Shown here piece by piece: positions 22,984 to 35,130 of a DNA stretch of 64,000 bases. Origin of the DNA: Podospora comata (lineage: Eukaryota > Ascomycota > Sordariomycetes > Sordariales > Podosporaceae); NCBI GenBank assembly GCA_017354895.1, contig CP071498.1, positions 3,782,001 through 3,846,000 on the forward strand. The letters run 5' to 3'. Both the position numbers and the translations under genes were made by a program. The notes beneath the pieces were generated by a model. It searched no databases and was not told the DNA's origin. It saw only the letters and a program-made list of their open reading frames with translations. Each line of letters opens with the position of its first letter. Positions within the stretch are counted from its first letter, which is position 1.

Positions 22984-23940
22984 GTCTGATGATATCCAAA
23001 GTCGAGTATGGATGATCTGAAAATATTTCTTAATTCCGAGTTCCTCAGAGCCTCATATGAGAGAAGCTGACCCCCTCTCGTCCTTTATCCCACGCCAGCC
23101 GAGGGATGTGGAGAGGTTTGCCTTTACAGGGAAGTGGCCGGGGCGCGCTCGACCGTGAATGCGGGGTACTTGGTGTATCCTTGCCTCTTTCTTTTGGAGC
23201 ACCCTTGAAGGCTGGAGCTTCCCCGGATTTCTTGGTGATGTAATGGGGGTGGTGTGCAGTAGAGATATCACAGATGCTATGGCAGCGCAAAAAAACGTCT
23301 CAAGTTCCAAACTTCTCCAAGACAGCCTCAAAATCTTTTTCCAGTGGTTTGGACACGATCAACGTCCGCCGCTTCTTTTACATGTGCACCAGCTTCCTAT
23401 TCTGGCGCCAACGCTAAACCCCCGCCATGTCACTTTCACAGCGCTTCAACCGAGGGAAGCCGCTCTCTCTGCCCCGCACTCTGGGCGTTGCAGCCCCGGA
23501 CAAACGGTGCAGGGTAATGCCGGTTGAGCGATTGGCCAATCAGAAGCTCGCTATATCCCTCGGCAACGCTCCACACCACTGAAATGTCGCCGTCGACCAG
23601 AACCTCCATCACGCCGAACCGTGACCCGGACAACCTGAAGCTCCTGCTCTTTAACCATAGCCATACCCGGTAGCACCGGCACCCCCATCGCTCCCGAATT
23701 CCACAAAGAAATAACGCCGGCCGATCCGTTTCCACCTTTACTCAGCAGTTGGCCCGTAGCTGATCAGCTAGCTCGACCGTACTCAACCCCGACATCGGCA
23801 GCATCGCAGAGCAGACTGTGTGTCCAAGTCATATCTTTTTAACACGGCATCTTCCTTTTGTATGTCTTAGCTGGCCTGGCTTTGGATACCCGGAGAAACT
23901 CAACACACCTACCTTTGTTTCTTGGCTTACCACACCTCCG
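22984..23940. promoter_or_regulatory. Shared divergent promoter of methylcitrate synthase and methylisocitrate lyase
   Basis: About 950 bases separate the two start codons, which point away from each other. A perfect 10-base palindrome ATTGGCCAAT at 23531-23540 contains a CCAAT box on each strand, a candidate HAP-complex (CCAAT-binding factor) site able to serve both genes. CT-rich tracts flank both starts. That both genes are co-regulated by propionate or fatty-acid growth is inference from pathway knowledge, not from the sequence. Confidence 0.55.
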
Positions 23941-25767
23941 ATGCTGCGCACCATTCTCCCCAGCGTCCCCCGGCGGACCCTGACTGCACGGCTAACCTCC
24001 GCCTTGTCTTCCGGATCAGCTAGGGCGCACGCCGTTCGCTCCCTATCTACAACTGCGGTCACCAGAATGTCTTCTCTCCCACCAGCAAACCCACCACTGA
24101 CCACGACGTCGGCTTTTGAGGCCTACCAGCTCTTGCCCGAGGCGCAAAAGGCCGGAGCGGCTGAAGATGCCTTGTTCGAAGCTCAAGTCAAGGAGGTTGA
24201 AGCCTGGTGGGCTTCTTCCCGTTTTGAGGGCATCAAGCGCGACTGGACAGCCGCCGATGTCGTGAGCAAGCGCGGCTCCCTCCAGCAAAACTACCCCAGC
24301 TCCGTCATGGCGCGCAAGCTATGGAACCTCGTCCGTGAGCGCGAAGCTGCTGGCAAGCCCATCCACACACTGGGCGCCATCGACCCTATCCAGATGACAC
24401 AACAAGCGCCGCATCAGGAGGTCCTCTACATCTCTGGCTGGGCCTGCTCCTCGCTCTTGACGACCACCAACGAGGTTTCCCCTGACTTTGGCGACTACCC
24501 TTACAACACGGTTCCCAACCAGGTCCAGCGCCTGTTCAAGGCGCAAAGCATGCACGACCGCAAGCACTGGTTCCTGCGCTCCAAGATGAGCCCCGAGGAG
24601 CGCGCAAAGACCCCTTACACCGACTACCTCCGCCCCATTATTGCCGATGGCGATACCGGTCACGGTGGTTTGACCGCCGTTATGAAGCTGGCCAAGCTAT
24701 TTGCTGAGAACGGCGCGGCGGCGGTGCACTTTGAGGACCAGATGCACGGCGGTAAGAAGTGCGGGCATTTGGCTGGCAAGGTTCTCGTCCCAACGAGCGA
24801 GCACATCAACCGCCTCAAGGCTGCCCGGTTCCAGTGGGATGTCATGGGAACTGAAAACTTGGTGATCGCCCGTACCGACTCGGAGAGCGGCAAGCTTATT
24901 TCGTCATCTATTGACGTCCGTGATCACGAGTTCATCCTCGGTGTTGCGGACCCCTCTGTTGGGTCTCTTGCCGAAACGCTGGCTTCGATGGAAGCAAAGG
25001 GTGCCTCTGGTTCAGAGATTGACGCCTTTGAGGCCCAGTGGGTCAAGTCAACCAAGCTGGTCACCTTTGACGAGGCTGCCGTTGCTCACTTTGAGAAGCA
25101 TGGTGTGCCCCAGGATAAAATTGCAGGATACCAGTCTGCCGTCAAGGCTGACAGGGACATGGGCATTTCTGAGCGCCGCAAGCTTGCCTCGTCGATTACC
25201 CCTGATGCCCCTGTGTACTGGGACTGGGATGTCCCCCGCACCCGTGAGGGCTTCTACCACTTCCGCAACGGCATGAACGCTGCTACCAAGCGTGCGTTGG
25301 CTTTTGGTCCCTATGCCGACCTTCTCTGGGTTGAGACTGGTGACCCGAATGTGCAGGTGGCTAAGGATCTTGGTCAGGCTGTCAGGTCGGTCTACCCTGG
25401 CAAGGGGCTGGTGTATAACCTCAGCCCCTCGTTCAACTGGATGGCGCATGGGTTTACCCCCGAGACGCTCAGAAGCTTCATCTGGGATATTGCCAAGGAG
25501 GGGTTTGTCCTTCAGCTTGTCAGCTTGGCTGGTCTGCACAGCACCGCGACAATCAGCAATGAGCTGGCCAAGAAGTTCAAGGAGGATGGCATGGCTGCTT
25601 ATGTGGAGCTTGTTCAGAGAAGGGAGAAGGAGTTGGGTGTTGATGTTTTGACACACCAAAAATGGAGCGGTGCTAGCTACGTTGATGCTGTGTTGGGCCA
25701 TATTCAGAGTGGCAGCTCAGGGAGTAAGAGTATGGGTGAGGGGAATACGGAGGGGCAGTTTGAGTAG
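23941..25767 (+). CDS. mclA: Mitochondrial isocitrate-lyase-family enzyme, probably 2-methylisocitrate lyase
   Basis: Single exon of 608 residues from ATG 23941. It would cleave 2-methylisocitrate to pyruvate and succinate, the last step of the methylcitrate cycle. Residues 1-45 are rich in Arg/Ser/Ala with no acidic residue ([28 protein letters not shown]), a mitochondrial presequence that peroxisomal isocitrate lyase lacks. The catalytic K-K-C-G-H is at 272-276; [16 protein letters not shown] and FNWMAHGF segments are intact. Fungal isocitrate and methylisocitrate lyases are close paralogues, so the call rests on the presequence and on the head-to-head pairing with methylcitrate synthase. 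In-frame sequence continues upstream to 23818, but this ATG begins the presequence. Confidence 0.85.
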   Translation: MLRTILPSVPRRTLTARLTSALSSGSARAHAVRSLSTTAVTRMSSLPPANPPLTTTSAFEAYQLLPEAQKAGAAEDALFEAQVKEVEAWWASSRFEGIKRDWTAADVVSKRGSLQQNYPSSVMARKLWNLVREREAAGKPIHTLGAIDPIQMTQQAPHQEVLYISGWACSSLLTTTNEVSPDFGDYPYNTVPNQVQRLFKAQSMHDRKHWFLRSKMSPEERAKTPYTDYLRPIIADGDTGHGGLTAVMKLAKLFAENGAAAVHFEDQMHGGKKCGHLAGKVLVPTSEHINRLKAARFQWDVMGTENLVIARTDSESGKLISSSIDVRDHEFILGVADPSVGSLAETLASMEAKGASGSEIDAFEAQWVKSTKLVTFDEAAVAHFEKHGVPQDKIAGYQSAVKADRDMGISERRKLASSITPDAPVYWDWDVPRTREGFYHFRNGMNAATKRALAFGPYADLLWVETGDPNVQVAKDLGQAVRSVYPGKGLVYNLSPSFNWMAHGFTPETLRSFIWDIAKEGFVLQLVSLAGLHSTATISNELAKKFKEDGMAAYVELVQRREKELGVDVLTHQKWSGASYVDAVLGHIQSGSSGSKSMGEGNTEGQFE

Positions 25768-25979
25768 GATAGGTGACTGTTAATAAAAGGGGTGAAGAGG
25801 TTGGAGGACCGTGTATGTACAGGAGGCATTTGCAAGCATATTGCATAAGGAGGGCGTTTTTGGCTATGGCATCTTTCGACTTCAATCTCAACATGATACC
25901 AACTAAACACAAAATCAAGTCATCACTTTGTATTGGTACATCAGATCATCTATCATGTATCATCAAAGCCTGCAGAATC

Positions 25980-26878
25980 TTACAAGCTGTCCTTGGAGGC
26001 GTTGTTCACGGGCGCCGGGGCAGCCGGGCCCTCGGGGGTGACATACGCCTTGGTCATACCACCATCCACCACAAAGTCATGGCCGTTGACAAAGCTGCTG
26101 TCATCGCTGGCCAAGAACAGAACCGCCTGCGCCTGCTCAATGGCCTCCCCGAATCTGCCAGTAGGGAAGTGCACCTCTCTCCTGTGTCTTTTGGCCTTGT
26201 CGTCGCCCAACCAATCCTGCAGCAAAGGGGTGTTCAACGGCGCAGGGCACAAGCTGTTGAATCGATACCCCTCCCTGGCATGCACAATCGCCAGCTCCCT
26301 CGTCATGGCCAACACAGCACCCTTGCTAGCGGTGTAAGCCAACTGTGGTGTAGCCGACCCGACAAGCGCAACAACAGACGCAGTGTTGATGATCGACCCC
26401 TTGGTCTTGTTGTGTCTCCGCAACGAAAGGACGGCGTGCTTGCAACCAAACCAGACGCCCTTGACGTTGATGTTTTGCGTCAGATCCCAGATGTCCTCGG
26501 GGGTGTTGACCGCGTCGTCGTCGCGGGCGTGCATGATGCCAGCATTGTTGAACATGACGTCGACGCCGCCCCAGGCGTCGAGGGACTCGACGGCGGCTTG
26601 GACGGCAGACTCCTTGGAGACGTCGCAGATGGTAGTTTCGATCTTGCCGGCGGCGGGGACGAGCTGTTTGACTTTTGCTTGGGCGCGGGAGAGGGCTTCT
26701 TCGGATATGTCGGCCATGAGGACGTTGGCGCCTTCGCGGGCGAAGAGGATAGTTGTTTCGAGGCCGATGCCACTAGGCGACGTTAGCCTTGGGGATAACG
26801 GTAGGGTGGGGGGATTTTAGAAGCCTACCCGGCGGCGCCGGTGACAATGGCGTTTTTACCAGCTAGACGACCGGACAT
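25980..26878 (-). CDS. Short-chain dehydrogenase/reductase
   Basis: Exons 26829-26878 and 25980-26772 with a 56-nt intron (GTAGGC..CCTAG), phase 2; 280 residues. The junction rebuilds the cofactor loop VTGAAGGIG (T-G-x3-G-x-G). NNAG, the catalytic Ser in NTASVV and Y-T-A-S-K follow in the order of classical SDRs; an acidic residue after the second strand (MADIS) suggests NAD(H). The C-terminus is P/A rich with no peroxisomal signal. It ends 213 bases from the end of the methylisocitrate lyase gene, tail to tail, so no shared promoter. Substrate unknown. Confidence 0.85.
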
Positions 26879-28276
26879 TGTACCAAACTTTGAGTTGATC
26901 AAGTTGACTGTTTCTCTTCTGGTGGTGGTGGTGGTGGTGTGTTGACGTCGTTGGAGGGGTAGTAGCCGGGGGTCTTGGTGATAAGACCAATAACACGGAG
27001 GAAGAGGACGGCGAAGGTTGAACTTGTCACACACACCCTCCAGAACAAATAAATACCCCAATCTCTCAGAGTATGTAGACGATGGAGCTTTGGAAGGATT
27101 TGAGGAGGCAGAAGAGCAAATATGGTGTTTGCTGATAGCAAAGCCAACACTTACCTACTACTTATCTCACCTCTGGACCCATCACTGATACGGCCGACAG
27201 CTGCACCATGCCCCGCGTCCCTTGAACATCCGAGAACGGCGCAAGCCAGCACCAGATGGGAAATCCAACCCCTTTCCCCCCCTGAGTGGATGGTTGGGAT
27301 CCGGTCTATCAGATCCACTCGATTGAACATCCCGAGTCTGGCCGCAGGACCTGGGGGGGCCCAGATGCCGACGGACCTCCTCCGTGTTGGCCTCAGTGGA
27401 CAGTGGCAGGACGCGTGACCCTTCAGCAGACGCCCTTGAGGCCAACGGCCCAATAACTTAGACACATGCTCGCAGAATCGTGGGTCCGATAGCGGTGAGA
27501 AGCAAGCAAACCCGTCCTTACATCATTTCCAATGCGTGTCTCGCTACACCTGTCACCGCCATCCAAGAGAGGCAAGAGATGGGATGGACGGAGTAAGAAG
27601 GAGGGGCTTGGCGTCACCGTGGGAGCTGCTGCGGAGTCGTTGCCCGTCTTGATGGAGCTCTAGCGATAAGGAGAGATGTAACATAGAGGGCGATTTGTCA
27701 CCACGGAAGTCTCAAAAGTCTCCCAAGCGGATACACTACTTGGATAGGAAATCTCTCTCTAGTAGATCTGAGAGAAGAATTAGACAGTGAAAACTGTCAT
27801 GAGTGTCAGGCTTGTCGAGAACCTCTTGAGCTGCCCCGCCTGGCATGGCACGTGCAAGACCCCTCTTCGCCGTTCAGCCTGAAAGCTCCATGGCTGAAAC
27901 CTATGACGCAGTGACCCGCAGCTGGACCAATTACAGGGCTCTGTTTGCCTTATCGACATCTTTCAGAGGTGTGACCAGGGCTTATCGGCCGAACCAACCC
28001 GCCAGTAGCTCCCGTCGGAACCCCCCATGACGATCGCAAAACAAGCTTCCCATCCCTTTTATTGCTTCACGATCCAAAAAGGAGGTCTGAGTTCGTCATC
28101 GGTTCAACCCGCTGCCGCTATCAGTGTAAGAACTCTTGCTGAACCCTTTTGAGCTCTTCACTTTGTTCAGGATTCTCTCAGAAGCCAACACCGCAATCTA
28201 CAGCAAGCCACAAGACCAGGACCCCGCAACCCCTCCATTGATTATCCTGATATAGAGCTTTTCAACACCAGCAACC
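26879..28276. other. Intergenic, nothing recognised
   Basis: About 1.4 kb containing the promoters of the SDR (minus) and the glutamine-synthetase-like gene (plus). Pyrimidine-rich stretches lie just before 28277. No further gene supported. Confidence 0.5.
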
Positions 28277-29872
28277 ATGGGCCAACAGGAGAAAGAACCA
28301 GAGATCACGGTGGAACAACTCCCAGACCTCCTTGCCAACGACAATGCTGTCAAGCTCGCCGGTGTCGATGTTGACGGCCAGCTCCGCGGCAAGCTCGTCT
28401 CCAAGAAGAAGTTCCTCTCGATCGCAAAGAGTGGCTTCGGCTTCTGCTCTGTCATCTTCGGCTGGGATATGCACGATATGACTTATGTGCGCGAGCTCAA
28501 GGTCAGCAACAAGGAGAATGGATACAGGGATATTATCGCAGTGCCGGACTTGCAGAGCTACAGGCGCATTCCATGGGAAGACAATGTGCCGTTTTTCCTG
28601 GTCAGCTTCTTTGATCCTGATACGAAGAATTCCGTTTCTGCGTGCCCGAGAGGTCTGGTCAAGGCGCAACTCGAGAAGTTCAAGACGATCAATGTCGGAG
28701 CCATGGCGGGAGGTATGTTGATATCTGCTGCGCCGGTGTTGTTGCAAGTAACAGTCACTGATGTGTCGGGCGCGCAGCCGAGTACGAGTTCTACCAGTTC
28801 AAGAGCCCTTCAAACAACCAAAACGATAGCTTGACCTCTGGTACCGCGGCATTCTTGCAACAAAACCCGCCACATAGTCTACCCGCTCTGACTGAAGGCA
28901 TGTTTGGATACAGCTTGACGAGACCGGTCCACAACAGCGGGTACTACTACGACATCTTCAACAGCTGTGAGGCTTTCAGGTGCAACATCGAGGGATGGCA
29001 TACCGAAAGTGGACCGGGAGTCTACGAAGCAGCGCTCGAGTTTGGTGAGGCAGCGCAGATGGCAGATCGCGCGAGTTTGTTCAAATATGTGGTCAAGTCG
29101 GTCGCGACCAAGTACGACATCACCCCATGCTTCATGGCAAAACCCAAGCAAGGCCTGCCCGGAAACAGTGGGCACATGCATATTTCGCTCGTCAACCACC
29201 GCGGGGAAAATTTGCTGTTCCGTGGAGGAAAGGACGAGAAGGCTCCGTACTCAGACATTGAGTCTCTGTCGGACTTGGGAAGACACTTTTTGGCTGGTAT
29301 TCTGGAAGGTCTGCCAGATGTCATGCCCATGGTAGCGCCCACGATCAACAGTTACAAGCGGTTGGTGGAGAACTTTTGGGCTCCTGTCACGGTGTCATGG
29401 GGCCTTGAGCACAGAGCGGCTTCCATCCGGCTCATTGCGCCTCCTACCTGCAAGCCGGCTGCCACGAGATTCGAGATCCGGGTTCCTGGCGCAGACGCAA
29501 ACCCATACTACGTCATGGCTGCCATGCTGGCACTCGGCTGGCGCGGTATCGAGAAGAAACTGGAGATTCCGTGCCCTCCGCTTGGAAAGGGCGAGGAAGT
29601 CGGCGGTGAGTCGGATAAGGGGGTGAGACTGGCCAAGAACCTCAAAGAGGCCAACGACCGGTTCACTCGCACCGGCAGCATCGCGAGGGAGGTGTTTGGT
29701 GACGAGTTTGTGGACCACTTTGGTGGTACAAGAGAGCACGAGATAAGACTGTGGGATGAGGCTGTTACTGATTGGTGAGTTTGGACTAACTCTGTCCCGA
29801 GCATCTGGTACGCAGTGAGACAATTGCTGACCAACATATAGGGAGATGAAGCGTTATATCGAGACTGTGTGA
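28277..29872 (+). CDS. Glutamine synthetase type I-like ligase (FluG C-terminal-domain type)
   Basis: Exons 28277-28712, 28778-29774 and 29842-29872; introns of 65 nt (GTATGT..GCGCAG, phase 1) and 67 nt (GTGAGT..ATAG, phase 2); 487 residues. The N-terminal beta-grasp part has GVDVDGQLRGKLVSKKKF; the catalytic part shows EAALEFGEAAQMADRASLFKY, GNSGHMHISL (metal/ATP loop), NSYKRLVENFWAP and RFEIRVPGADANPYYVMAA. These are GS-I family signatures. It resembles the GS half of FluG but has no amidohydrolase half, so it is likely a gamma-glutamyl ligase for an amine rather than true glutamine synthetase. The last exon codes only EMKRYIETV. Cytosolic by lack of signals. Confidence 0.85.
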
Positions 29873-30484
29873 GACAAGCATGACCTGGCTCATTCATGAT
29901 CTAGAATAGGATCTGGATAGGATGTGTGGATGATGAGAGATGTGGTGATGCGATCGATACCCCTAATGATTAATCACACCGCTGCTATTGACATGTTTAC
30001 ATATGCCTATCTTGCCTGCCGTTGACTGTTTTGAGAGAGGGCCGGGTAAATACACTCGCGGCAAGGCGGCTATCGCATTTGCATGCCCCGATCTTGGAGG
30101 GTGGGTTCTCGAAGGCTGCTGAGGAGAATGGTCCACCCTTCCGCTTCTTGGCTAGCCCACCTGGGCGATAGCATCATCCTGGACACCCTGGCTGGGGCCC
30201 CGGATTTATAGGGACTCGGATGAACTGCCGTCCCCTGTTGGCAGCAAGAAGGTCCAACAGGGCCAGGCGAAGCGGGGCACACCCTTGCTGAACCAAACTT
30301 CTCGCTGGTGCCGGGACGCCTATCAATTCCCGACGGTTGTATCTTCGGTGACAATCCTACCGACAGCTTGACATTGTAATAAATGGCTGCCGCCGCCCCG
30401 GGGATCCAGTCGGGTCGGTGATAATTTTTGGCGACTTTCTCCAGGTTTCGTTTTTTACAGTGGTGTTGACTGCTTGTCTTTCCA
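29873..30484. other. Intergenic, promoter of the acyl-CoA ligase gene
   Basis: No gene seen; short frames only. Confidence 0.5.
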
Positions 30485-32516
30485 ATGGCTATCACGACAG
30501 CTTACTCCGGTGCGCCGGCCGGGAGGATGCCCTTTGACAACGCTTTCGGGTTTACCTTTAGCCAACCGTTCCAGCACGAAAGCGACTTCACTCCGGCAAA
30601 CCACCGGGTGCCCAAGGTGAATGACGAGCAGCCTATTTTTGTGGACAACAAGTCTGGTATGTTATCGTCAGCTGACGTTGGCTTATATGCGTATAAATCT
30701 GCTGTGCGACTCTCTCTCTCAGCCAGTTGCTAGACTAACATGCTTCTCTTTGTGGTACCTAGGTCGCGCATTAACCTACTCCCAAATCCGCGCCGATTCT
30801 CTTGCCTTGGCGTCCGGCCTGTTGAGCCTCCCGAATCTCGACCCGACCGAAATCAAGAAACTCCCTCCCACACCATCATGCCCCCAAGGCCCAGAGATCG
30901 CACCGGTGGTGTTGATTCAACTACCGAATTGCCTCCCCTTTGCGCCTATTCTCCTGGGTACTTTTGCCTCGGGGTTCACGGCTACGCTTGTCTCGCCTGC
31001 CCTGACGGCGGATGAGGTTGCCTGGATTTTGCAAAATGCCAAACCGAGGGTCATCATCACTGCGACGGCGTGCTTGGAGGCTATGAAGGCCGCTATTGGG
31101 AAGCAAGAAGGGGATAAGAGTTTCTGGAATGGGGTGCCAGTGTTTACCGTTGATGCTGTCAACGATACCTACCCTCTGGCGTTCTCGGGACAGTCAAATC
31201 CTCAAGATTGGAGACAACTCCTGCAAGCGAAAGGGAAGCCATCCGTCCAGCCAAATCAGCGGCTTAACGAGCAGCAAGCCAAAGCCCGGACGGCGGTTAT
31301 CCTCTGGTCATCCGGCACATCAGGCAGATCAAAAGGTGTTCTTCTCTCCCACCACGCCCTCAACTTCGCCACCGCCTCCCTCTGGCACGACGCCGATTAT
31401 TATCCTCCTAGCGGCCCGCAGCGCTGGCTGGGGTTTGCCCCGTTTTACCACGTCTTTGGCCTCTGCAATGTTTTCCTCTTGGGCATCGCCGCCGGGGCGA
31501 GGGTGTTTATCATGCAGGGGTTCAAACTCCCGGATATGCTCGAGGGGATAAGGAAGCGTCAGATCACGTACGTGCACATGTCGCCTCCTGTCGCGGTGAT
31601 GCTGGCCAAGGCGGAGGTGGTGGAGGAGTATGCCAAGCGAGACCCAAAGACGGGGAAGAACGGGTTTAGCTCTGTTGTTGGGGCGGTGACGGGGGGTGCG
31701 CCGCTGGGGCATGAGGTGGTTGTGCAGGTGTACAAGAGGTGCGGGTTTAGGATTCGGTTGGGGTACGGGCTGAGCGAGACTTGCAGTACGGCGTTGCAGA
31801 GGGGGTTGGGGGAGAGGCAGATGGGGGAGCAGGCGGGGGATACGGGGTTGCCGCATTGGGGGGTGGAGGTCATGATTGCTAGCGGGGAGGGGTATGCGAC
31901 CAAGGAAGGGGAGAAGACGCCGGCGGCGGGGGTGGATGTGGAGGGGGAGGTGTTGGTTAAGGCGCCCGGGTTGATGTCGGCGTATCTGCCGGTGGGTCTG
32001 TTTTCGGGGGCGAAGCCGGACATGTCGGTTACGAATGAGGCGCTCACGGCGGATGGGTGGTTCAGGACAGGCGATGTCGGTGCCTTGTGCAAGGCGGGGA
32101 GGTTGAGGATCACGGATCGGTTGAAGGAGTTGATCAAGGTCAGGGCGTATCAGGTTGCGCCGGCTGAGCTGGAGGCGGTGCTCTGCAGCAGCGAGTCGGT
32201 CGCCGACGCTGGCGTGGTTGGTGTCTATGATGACGACGAGGCTACTGAGTGGCCTAGGGCTTTTGTCGTCCCTGCCGGCGGGAAGGAGAATAAGTCACGG
32301 GCTGATCTGGAGAAGCTGGCTGTTGAGCTGAAAGAGCTTGTGGAGAAGCGCACGGCCAAGTACAAGTGGCTGGTGGGTGGGATTGTGTTTATTGACCAGG
32401 TGCCCAAGAGTCCAAGCGGCAAGATTCTCAGAAGGCTGCTGAAGAGCGGTGCAGAAGGGACCAAGGGGGTCGAGATCAAGCTCTACGAGAAGAAAAAGAG
32501 GAGCGCCAAGTTGTGA
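30485..32516 (+). CDS. AMP-dependent acyl-CoA synthetase, 4-coumarate:CoA-ligase-like, peroxisomal
   Basis: Exons 30485-30656 and 30763-32516 with a 106-nt intron (GTATGT..CCTAG), phase 1; 641 residues. It would activate a carboxylic acid to its adenylate and then the CoA thioester. Visible motifs: P-loop LWSSGTSGRSKGV, the GYGLSETC segment, GWFRTGDVG, the hinge DRLKELIKVRAYQVAPAELE and catalytic lysine in PKSPSGKILRR, i.e. a complete ANL enzyme. The C-terminus RSAKL ends in a type 1 peroxisomal signal. GC at third positions is high. A peroxisomal aryl- or fatty-acyl-CoA ligase role fits, but the acid cannot be read. Confidence 0.88.
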
Positions 32517-32607
32517 AATAGGAATTATTGTTTTCATTGTGTAGGCACACCCTTCAATAAAGTGTACCTTGATGTGCATTGCCGTTGGTGTCCGTTTCGA
32601 CACACCT

Positions 32608-33770
32608 TCATTCAGACTCGAAAATGACAGCACGCTTGGCCAACAGCGCTTCTTCTTCTGGGCGAAGCAATTCGACCCGCAAATTCACAACTGCCCAGCG
32701 ATAAGGCATAGGCCATTCCAGACGTTCATGATGTATATGTTGTCCAGTTCTCTTCCAAACTCTCCTGTTTACCATCCAGACCACACGTCTTATCAGGCTG
32801 TAAAGGTCGCTGGCACTAAGGAGAATATCTCGAGCCTGGTAGGGAAGTTGGCTTTTGTGCAGGCTCAAAGTTTCCTCAAGAACCCAATTAGCGACCTCTG
32901 TCCGACACTCATCGTTTGTGCAATACGATCCACACGTTCCTCGAAGGGCATCGGGTGTCCTGAGGTCACGCTGCAGTGTTGTCTGATAAGAATCTAACAG
33001 TGTCTGGATTTTTGAGAGACGAACTTTGGCGATCCTCTCTGTGACACCTACCTTATTAGCATGAAACTTTGCGCGACTGCCCTCGACTACGCACAGACAG
33101 GTGACTTGCCTTCCATATCAAGAGGACCAAAACGTAACTGGCGGAGCGGCGTCTTATCCCCCTGGTCATTGTTGAATACCAGGACTCTGCTTTGCGGATC
33201 GATCCAGCAATGGTACACAATTTGAACAGTGTGAGCTCTGAAGACTCTCGAGAAGCCCAATTGCCAGGATAGAAATGCCTCAAACGGGCACCACCTGATG
33301 TCTTTGTAACCCTTCCACTTCACTTCCCCATTTCTTCCAAAATCTACCAACGTGTGCTTCCACGGCGCGAGCAAGTGAGTCATTTGGTACTTGTCAGTGA
33401 GAAGCAGCAAGCCGTAGACCGCTTTCCTTGTCATGAGCTTCCTGGGGATCCTCCTGACATGGAATTGGCAGTGGACGATTTGCAGGATGATTTCAAAGTC
33501 ATCGGGGTCGTCCTCTGGCAGCGAAACCAGCCACTGCTCGCCTGCAGGTTTGGACTCTGCCGAAGGACCGAATAGCATTGCCTTGAACACTGGGGATGCA
33601 CGGCGAAGGGCTGCCGGATCGACTCTGAAAGTGCGGGGGGTGGGGTCCGAGTCGGCTCCGACATGGAGAACAAGATCCCCGTCTGGATCGATTTCCTCCA
33701 TCTGGAGTTTGTTGATGTCGACTGGCTTTGTGACATCAAGGCCTTCATCGGCGCTTTCCGGGGTCGACAT
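32608..33770 (-). CDS. BTB/POZ-domain protein (paralogue A), with a GC-AG intron
   Basis: Exons 33110-33770 and 32608-33038, 363 residues. The 71-nt intron has the rare donor AG|GCAAGT, a GCTAAT branch site and CACAG acceptor, phase 1; the same junction (GAA G|AG) is used with a GT donor in the paralogue at 35449. The BTB fold spans about residues 25-140: IDPDGDLVLHVGAD, DPAALRRASPVFKAMLFG, LPEDDPDDFEIILQIVHC and TDKYQMTHLLAPW. The C-terminal half is helical with a cysteine cluster (RGTCGSYCTNDEC) and ends LLAKRAVIF, like LAKRKVLF in the paralogue. Fungal proteins of this type are expanded and of unknown role; many BTB proteins are cullin-3 adaptors. Confidence 0.85.
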
Positions 33771-34194
33771 GATGACTTGTTGAGATGCTCTTTTGTTGAC
33801 TTTGGCACGAGAAGGAGAAGAGAGCTGGATTGTAACTCCCGGATGAACATTGTGCGGAGATCAACGCAAGGTTCTGGAGATCGTGTCATTAACTTAAATT
33901 TTGGGTTGGCGTTGTGGCTCTGGGTGGCTTGAAAAACGAGGCAAGCTTCAGTTCAGTGGCGTAGAAAGGGCGTGACGCTGTGGGTTTAGCCAGCTGTCAA
34001 GACACCACTGTACGATCTTGGGATGGTGCGCTAGTCTCCATCTTGTCATGGGTCGACAGTGTGTCTGCGATAATACGCAAAGGTCGGGTCCTGTTGTGCA
34101 GCAGCAAATGACGCGGCCATGTGGCGTTGCTCGTTCAATACAGTTTTCGACATCCAACCTCATCAGATGGCATGGGCTTTTCATGATACAAAAC
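33771..34194. other. Spacer between BTB copies
   Basis: Promoter region of paralogue A and remnant flank of the next copy. No independent gene seen. Confidence 0.4.
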
Positions 34195-35130
34195 TCCGGT
34201 GGCTGTCACATATTTAACCAGTTGAGCACCGCTGCCTTTGCAGGTCTCCTGTGTTCAAGGCCATGCTCTTTGGTCCTTGGAAAGAGTCAAGCCCAGCAAA
34301 TGGATCAGACTGGACCGTCACACTACCACAGGACGACCCTTCTTGATTTTAGGCTCATACTCAACATCGCACATGGTAATTTTACTGGTGTGTCAAGAGC
34401 CATCTCGTTTGGCGAAGAGCTTTACAACCTACTCATCCTTTGTGACAAATACGACCTGACAGCATTGATCGGCCCCTGTGTTAGGAAGTGGCTTTTCCTG
34501 TTTCACATTCAGCATGTGATGCCAGTACCAATGCTGCCATTCATCGTCTGGGCAGTGGGTGATTACAACCTTTTTATCACCATCTGCTGGCATATTGTGG
34601 AGAACTCCAAGGTTGACAAAGATACCGGTGGCCTCAGCTACAAGGGTCAACTATTGTGCAACTACCGGCTTGGTTCGTTTGATATGAAAGTTCGGTACAT
34701 CCATGAACCTATTGATACCGGTTAACTATCCTCGCTAACTGATATTCCGTCTCTTGCAATAGAGAGACTCATCCAACTAAGAGTCGAGCTCAATAGAGCG
34801 TGGATCACGCGGGCCTTTAAGGAACAGAGCGCACGTTTTCATCGCTACATGCTGGCATTGAAGCATTCCTTTAGCAAGGGCGCGGGGGAGGTTGTGGTCG
34901 GTGTCAGCGCTCTGGGGGCGCGAGTTGGGGAATTGCTGGATTGGATGGCAGAGGGGTTTTATACTATCGTGAAAGAAAGTACTCGTGATCCTGTGGTACC
35001 GGAAACTCTGATTGGAAACTGGAATTACGACTAACACTGGACTGTACGATTGGGAGGTCGTCTTGTGTCACCAGAGGACAGGGAATGGATGAACAATCGC
35101 AAGCGACGGCTTGAAGCCTATAGTATCCCT
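34195..35130 (+). pseudogene. Decayed BTB/POZ gene copy
   Basis: BTB segments appear in order but in different frames: SPVFKAMLFGPWKESSPANG (about 34243-34302), then after a stop at about 34343-34348 the frame shifts to DFRLILNIAHGNF and LLILCDKYDLTALIGP. The donor that should follow SFDMK has lost its GT. The second exon starts at the AATAG acceptor near 34762 (ERLIQLRVELN) and meets an in-frame TAA at 35032, after which similarity to the family C-terminus continues (SPEDREWMNNRKRRLEA). At least three lesions make a functional product unlikely. It lies between the two intact paralogues and reads toward paralogue B. Confidence 0.75.

Noticed and set aside
25773-26786. 337-codon plus-strand frame
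   Set aside because: Antisense of the short-chain dehydrogenase gene.
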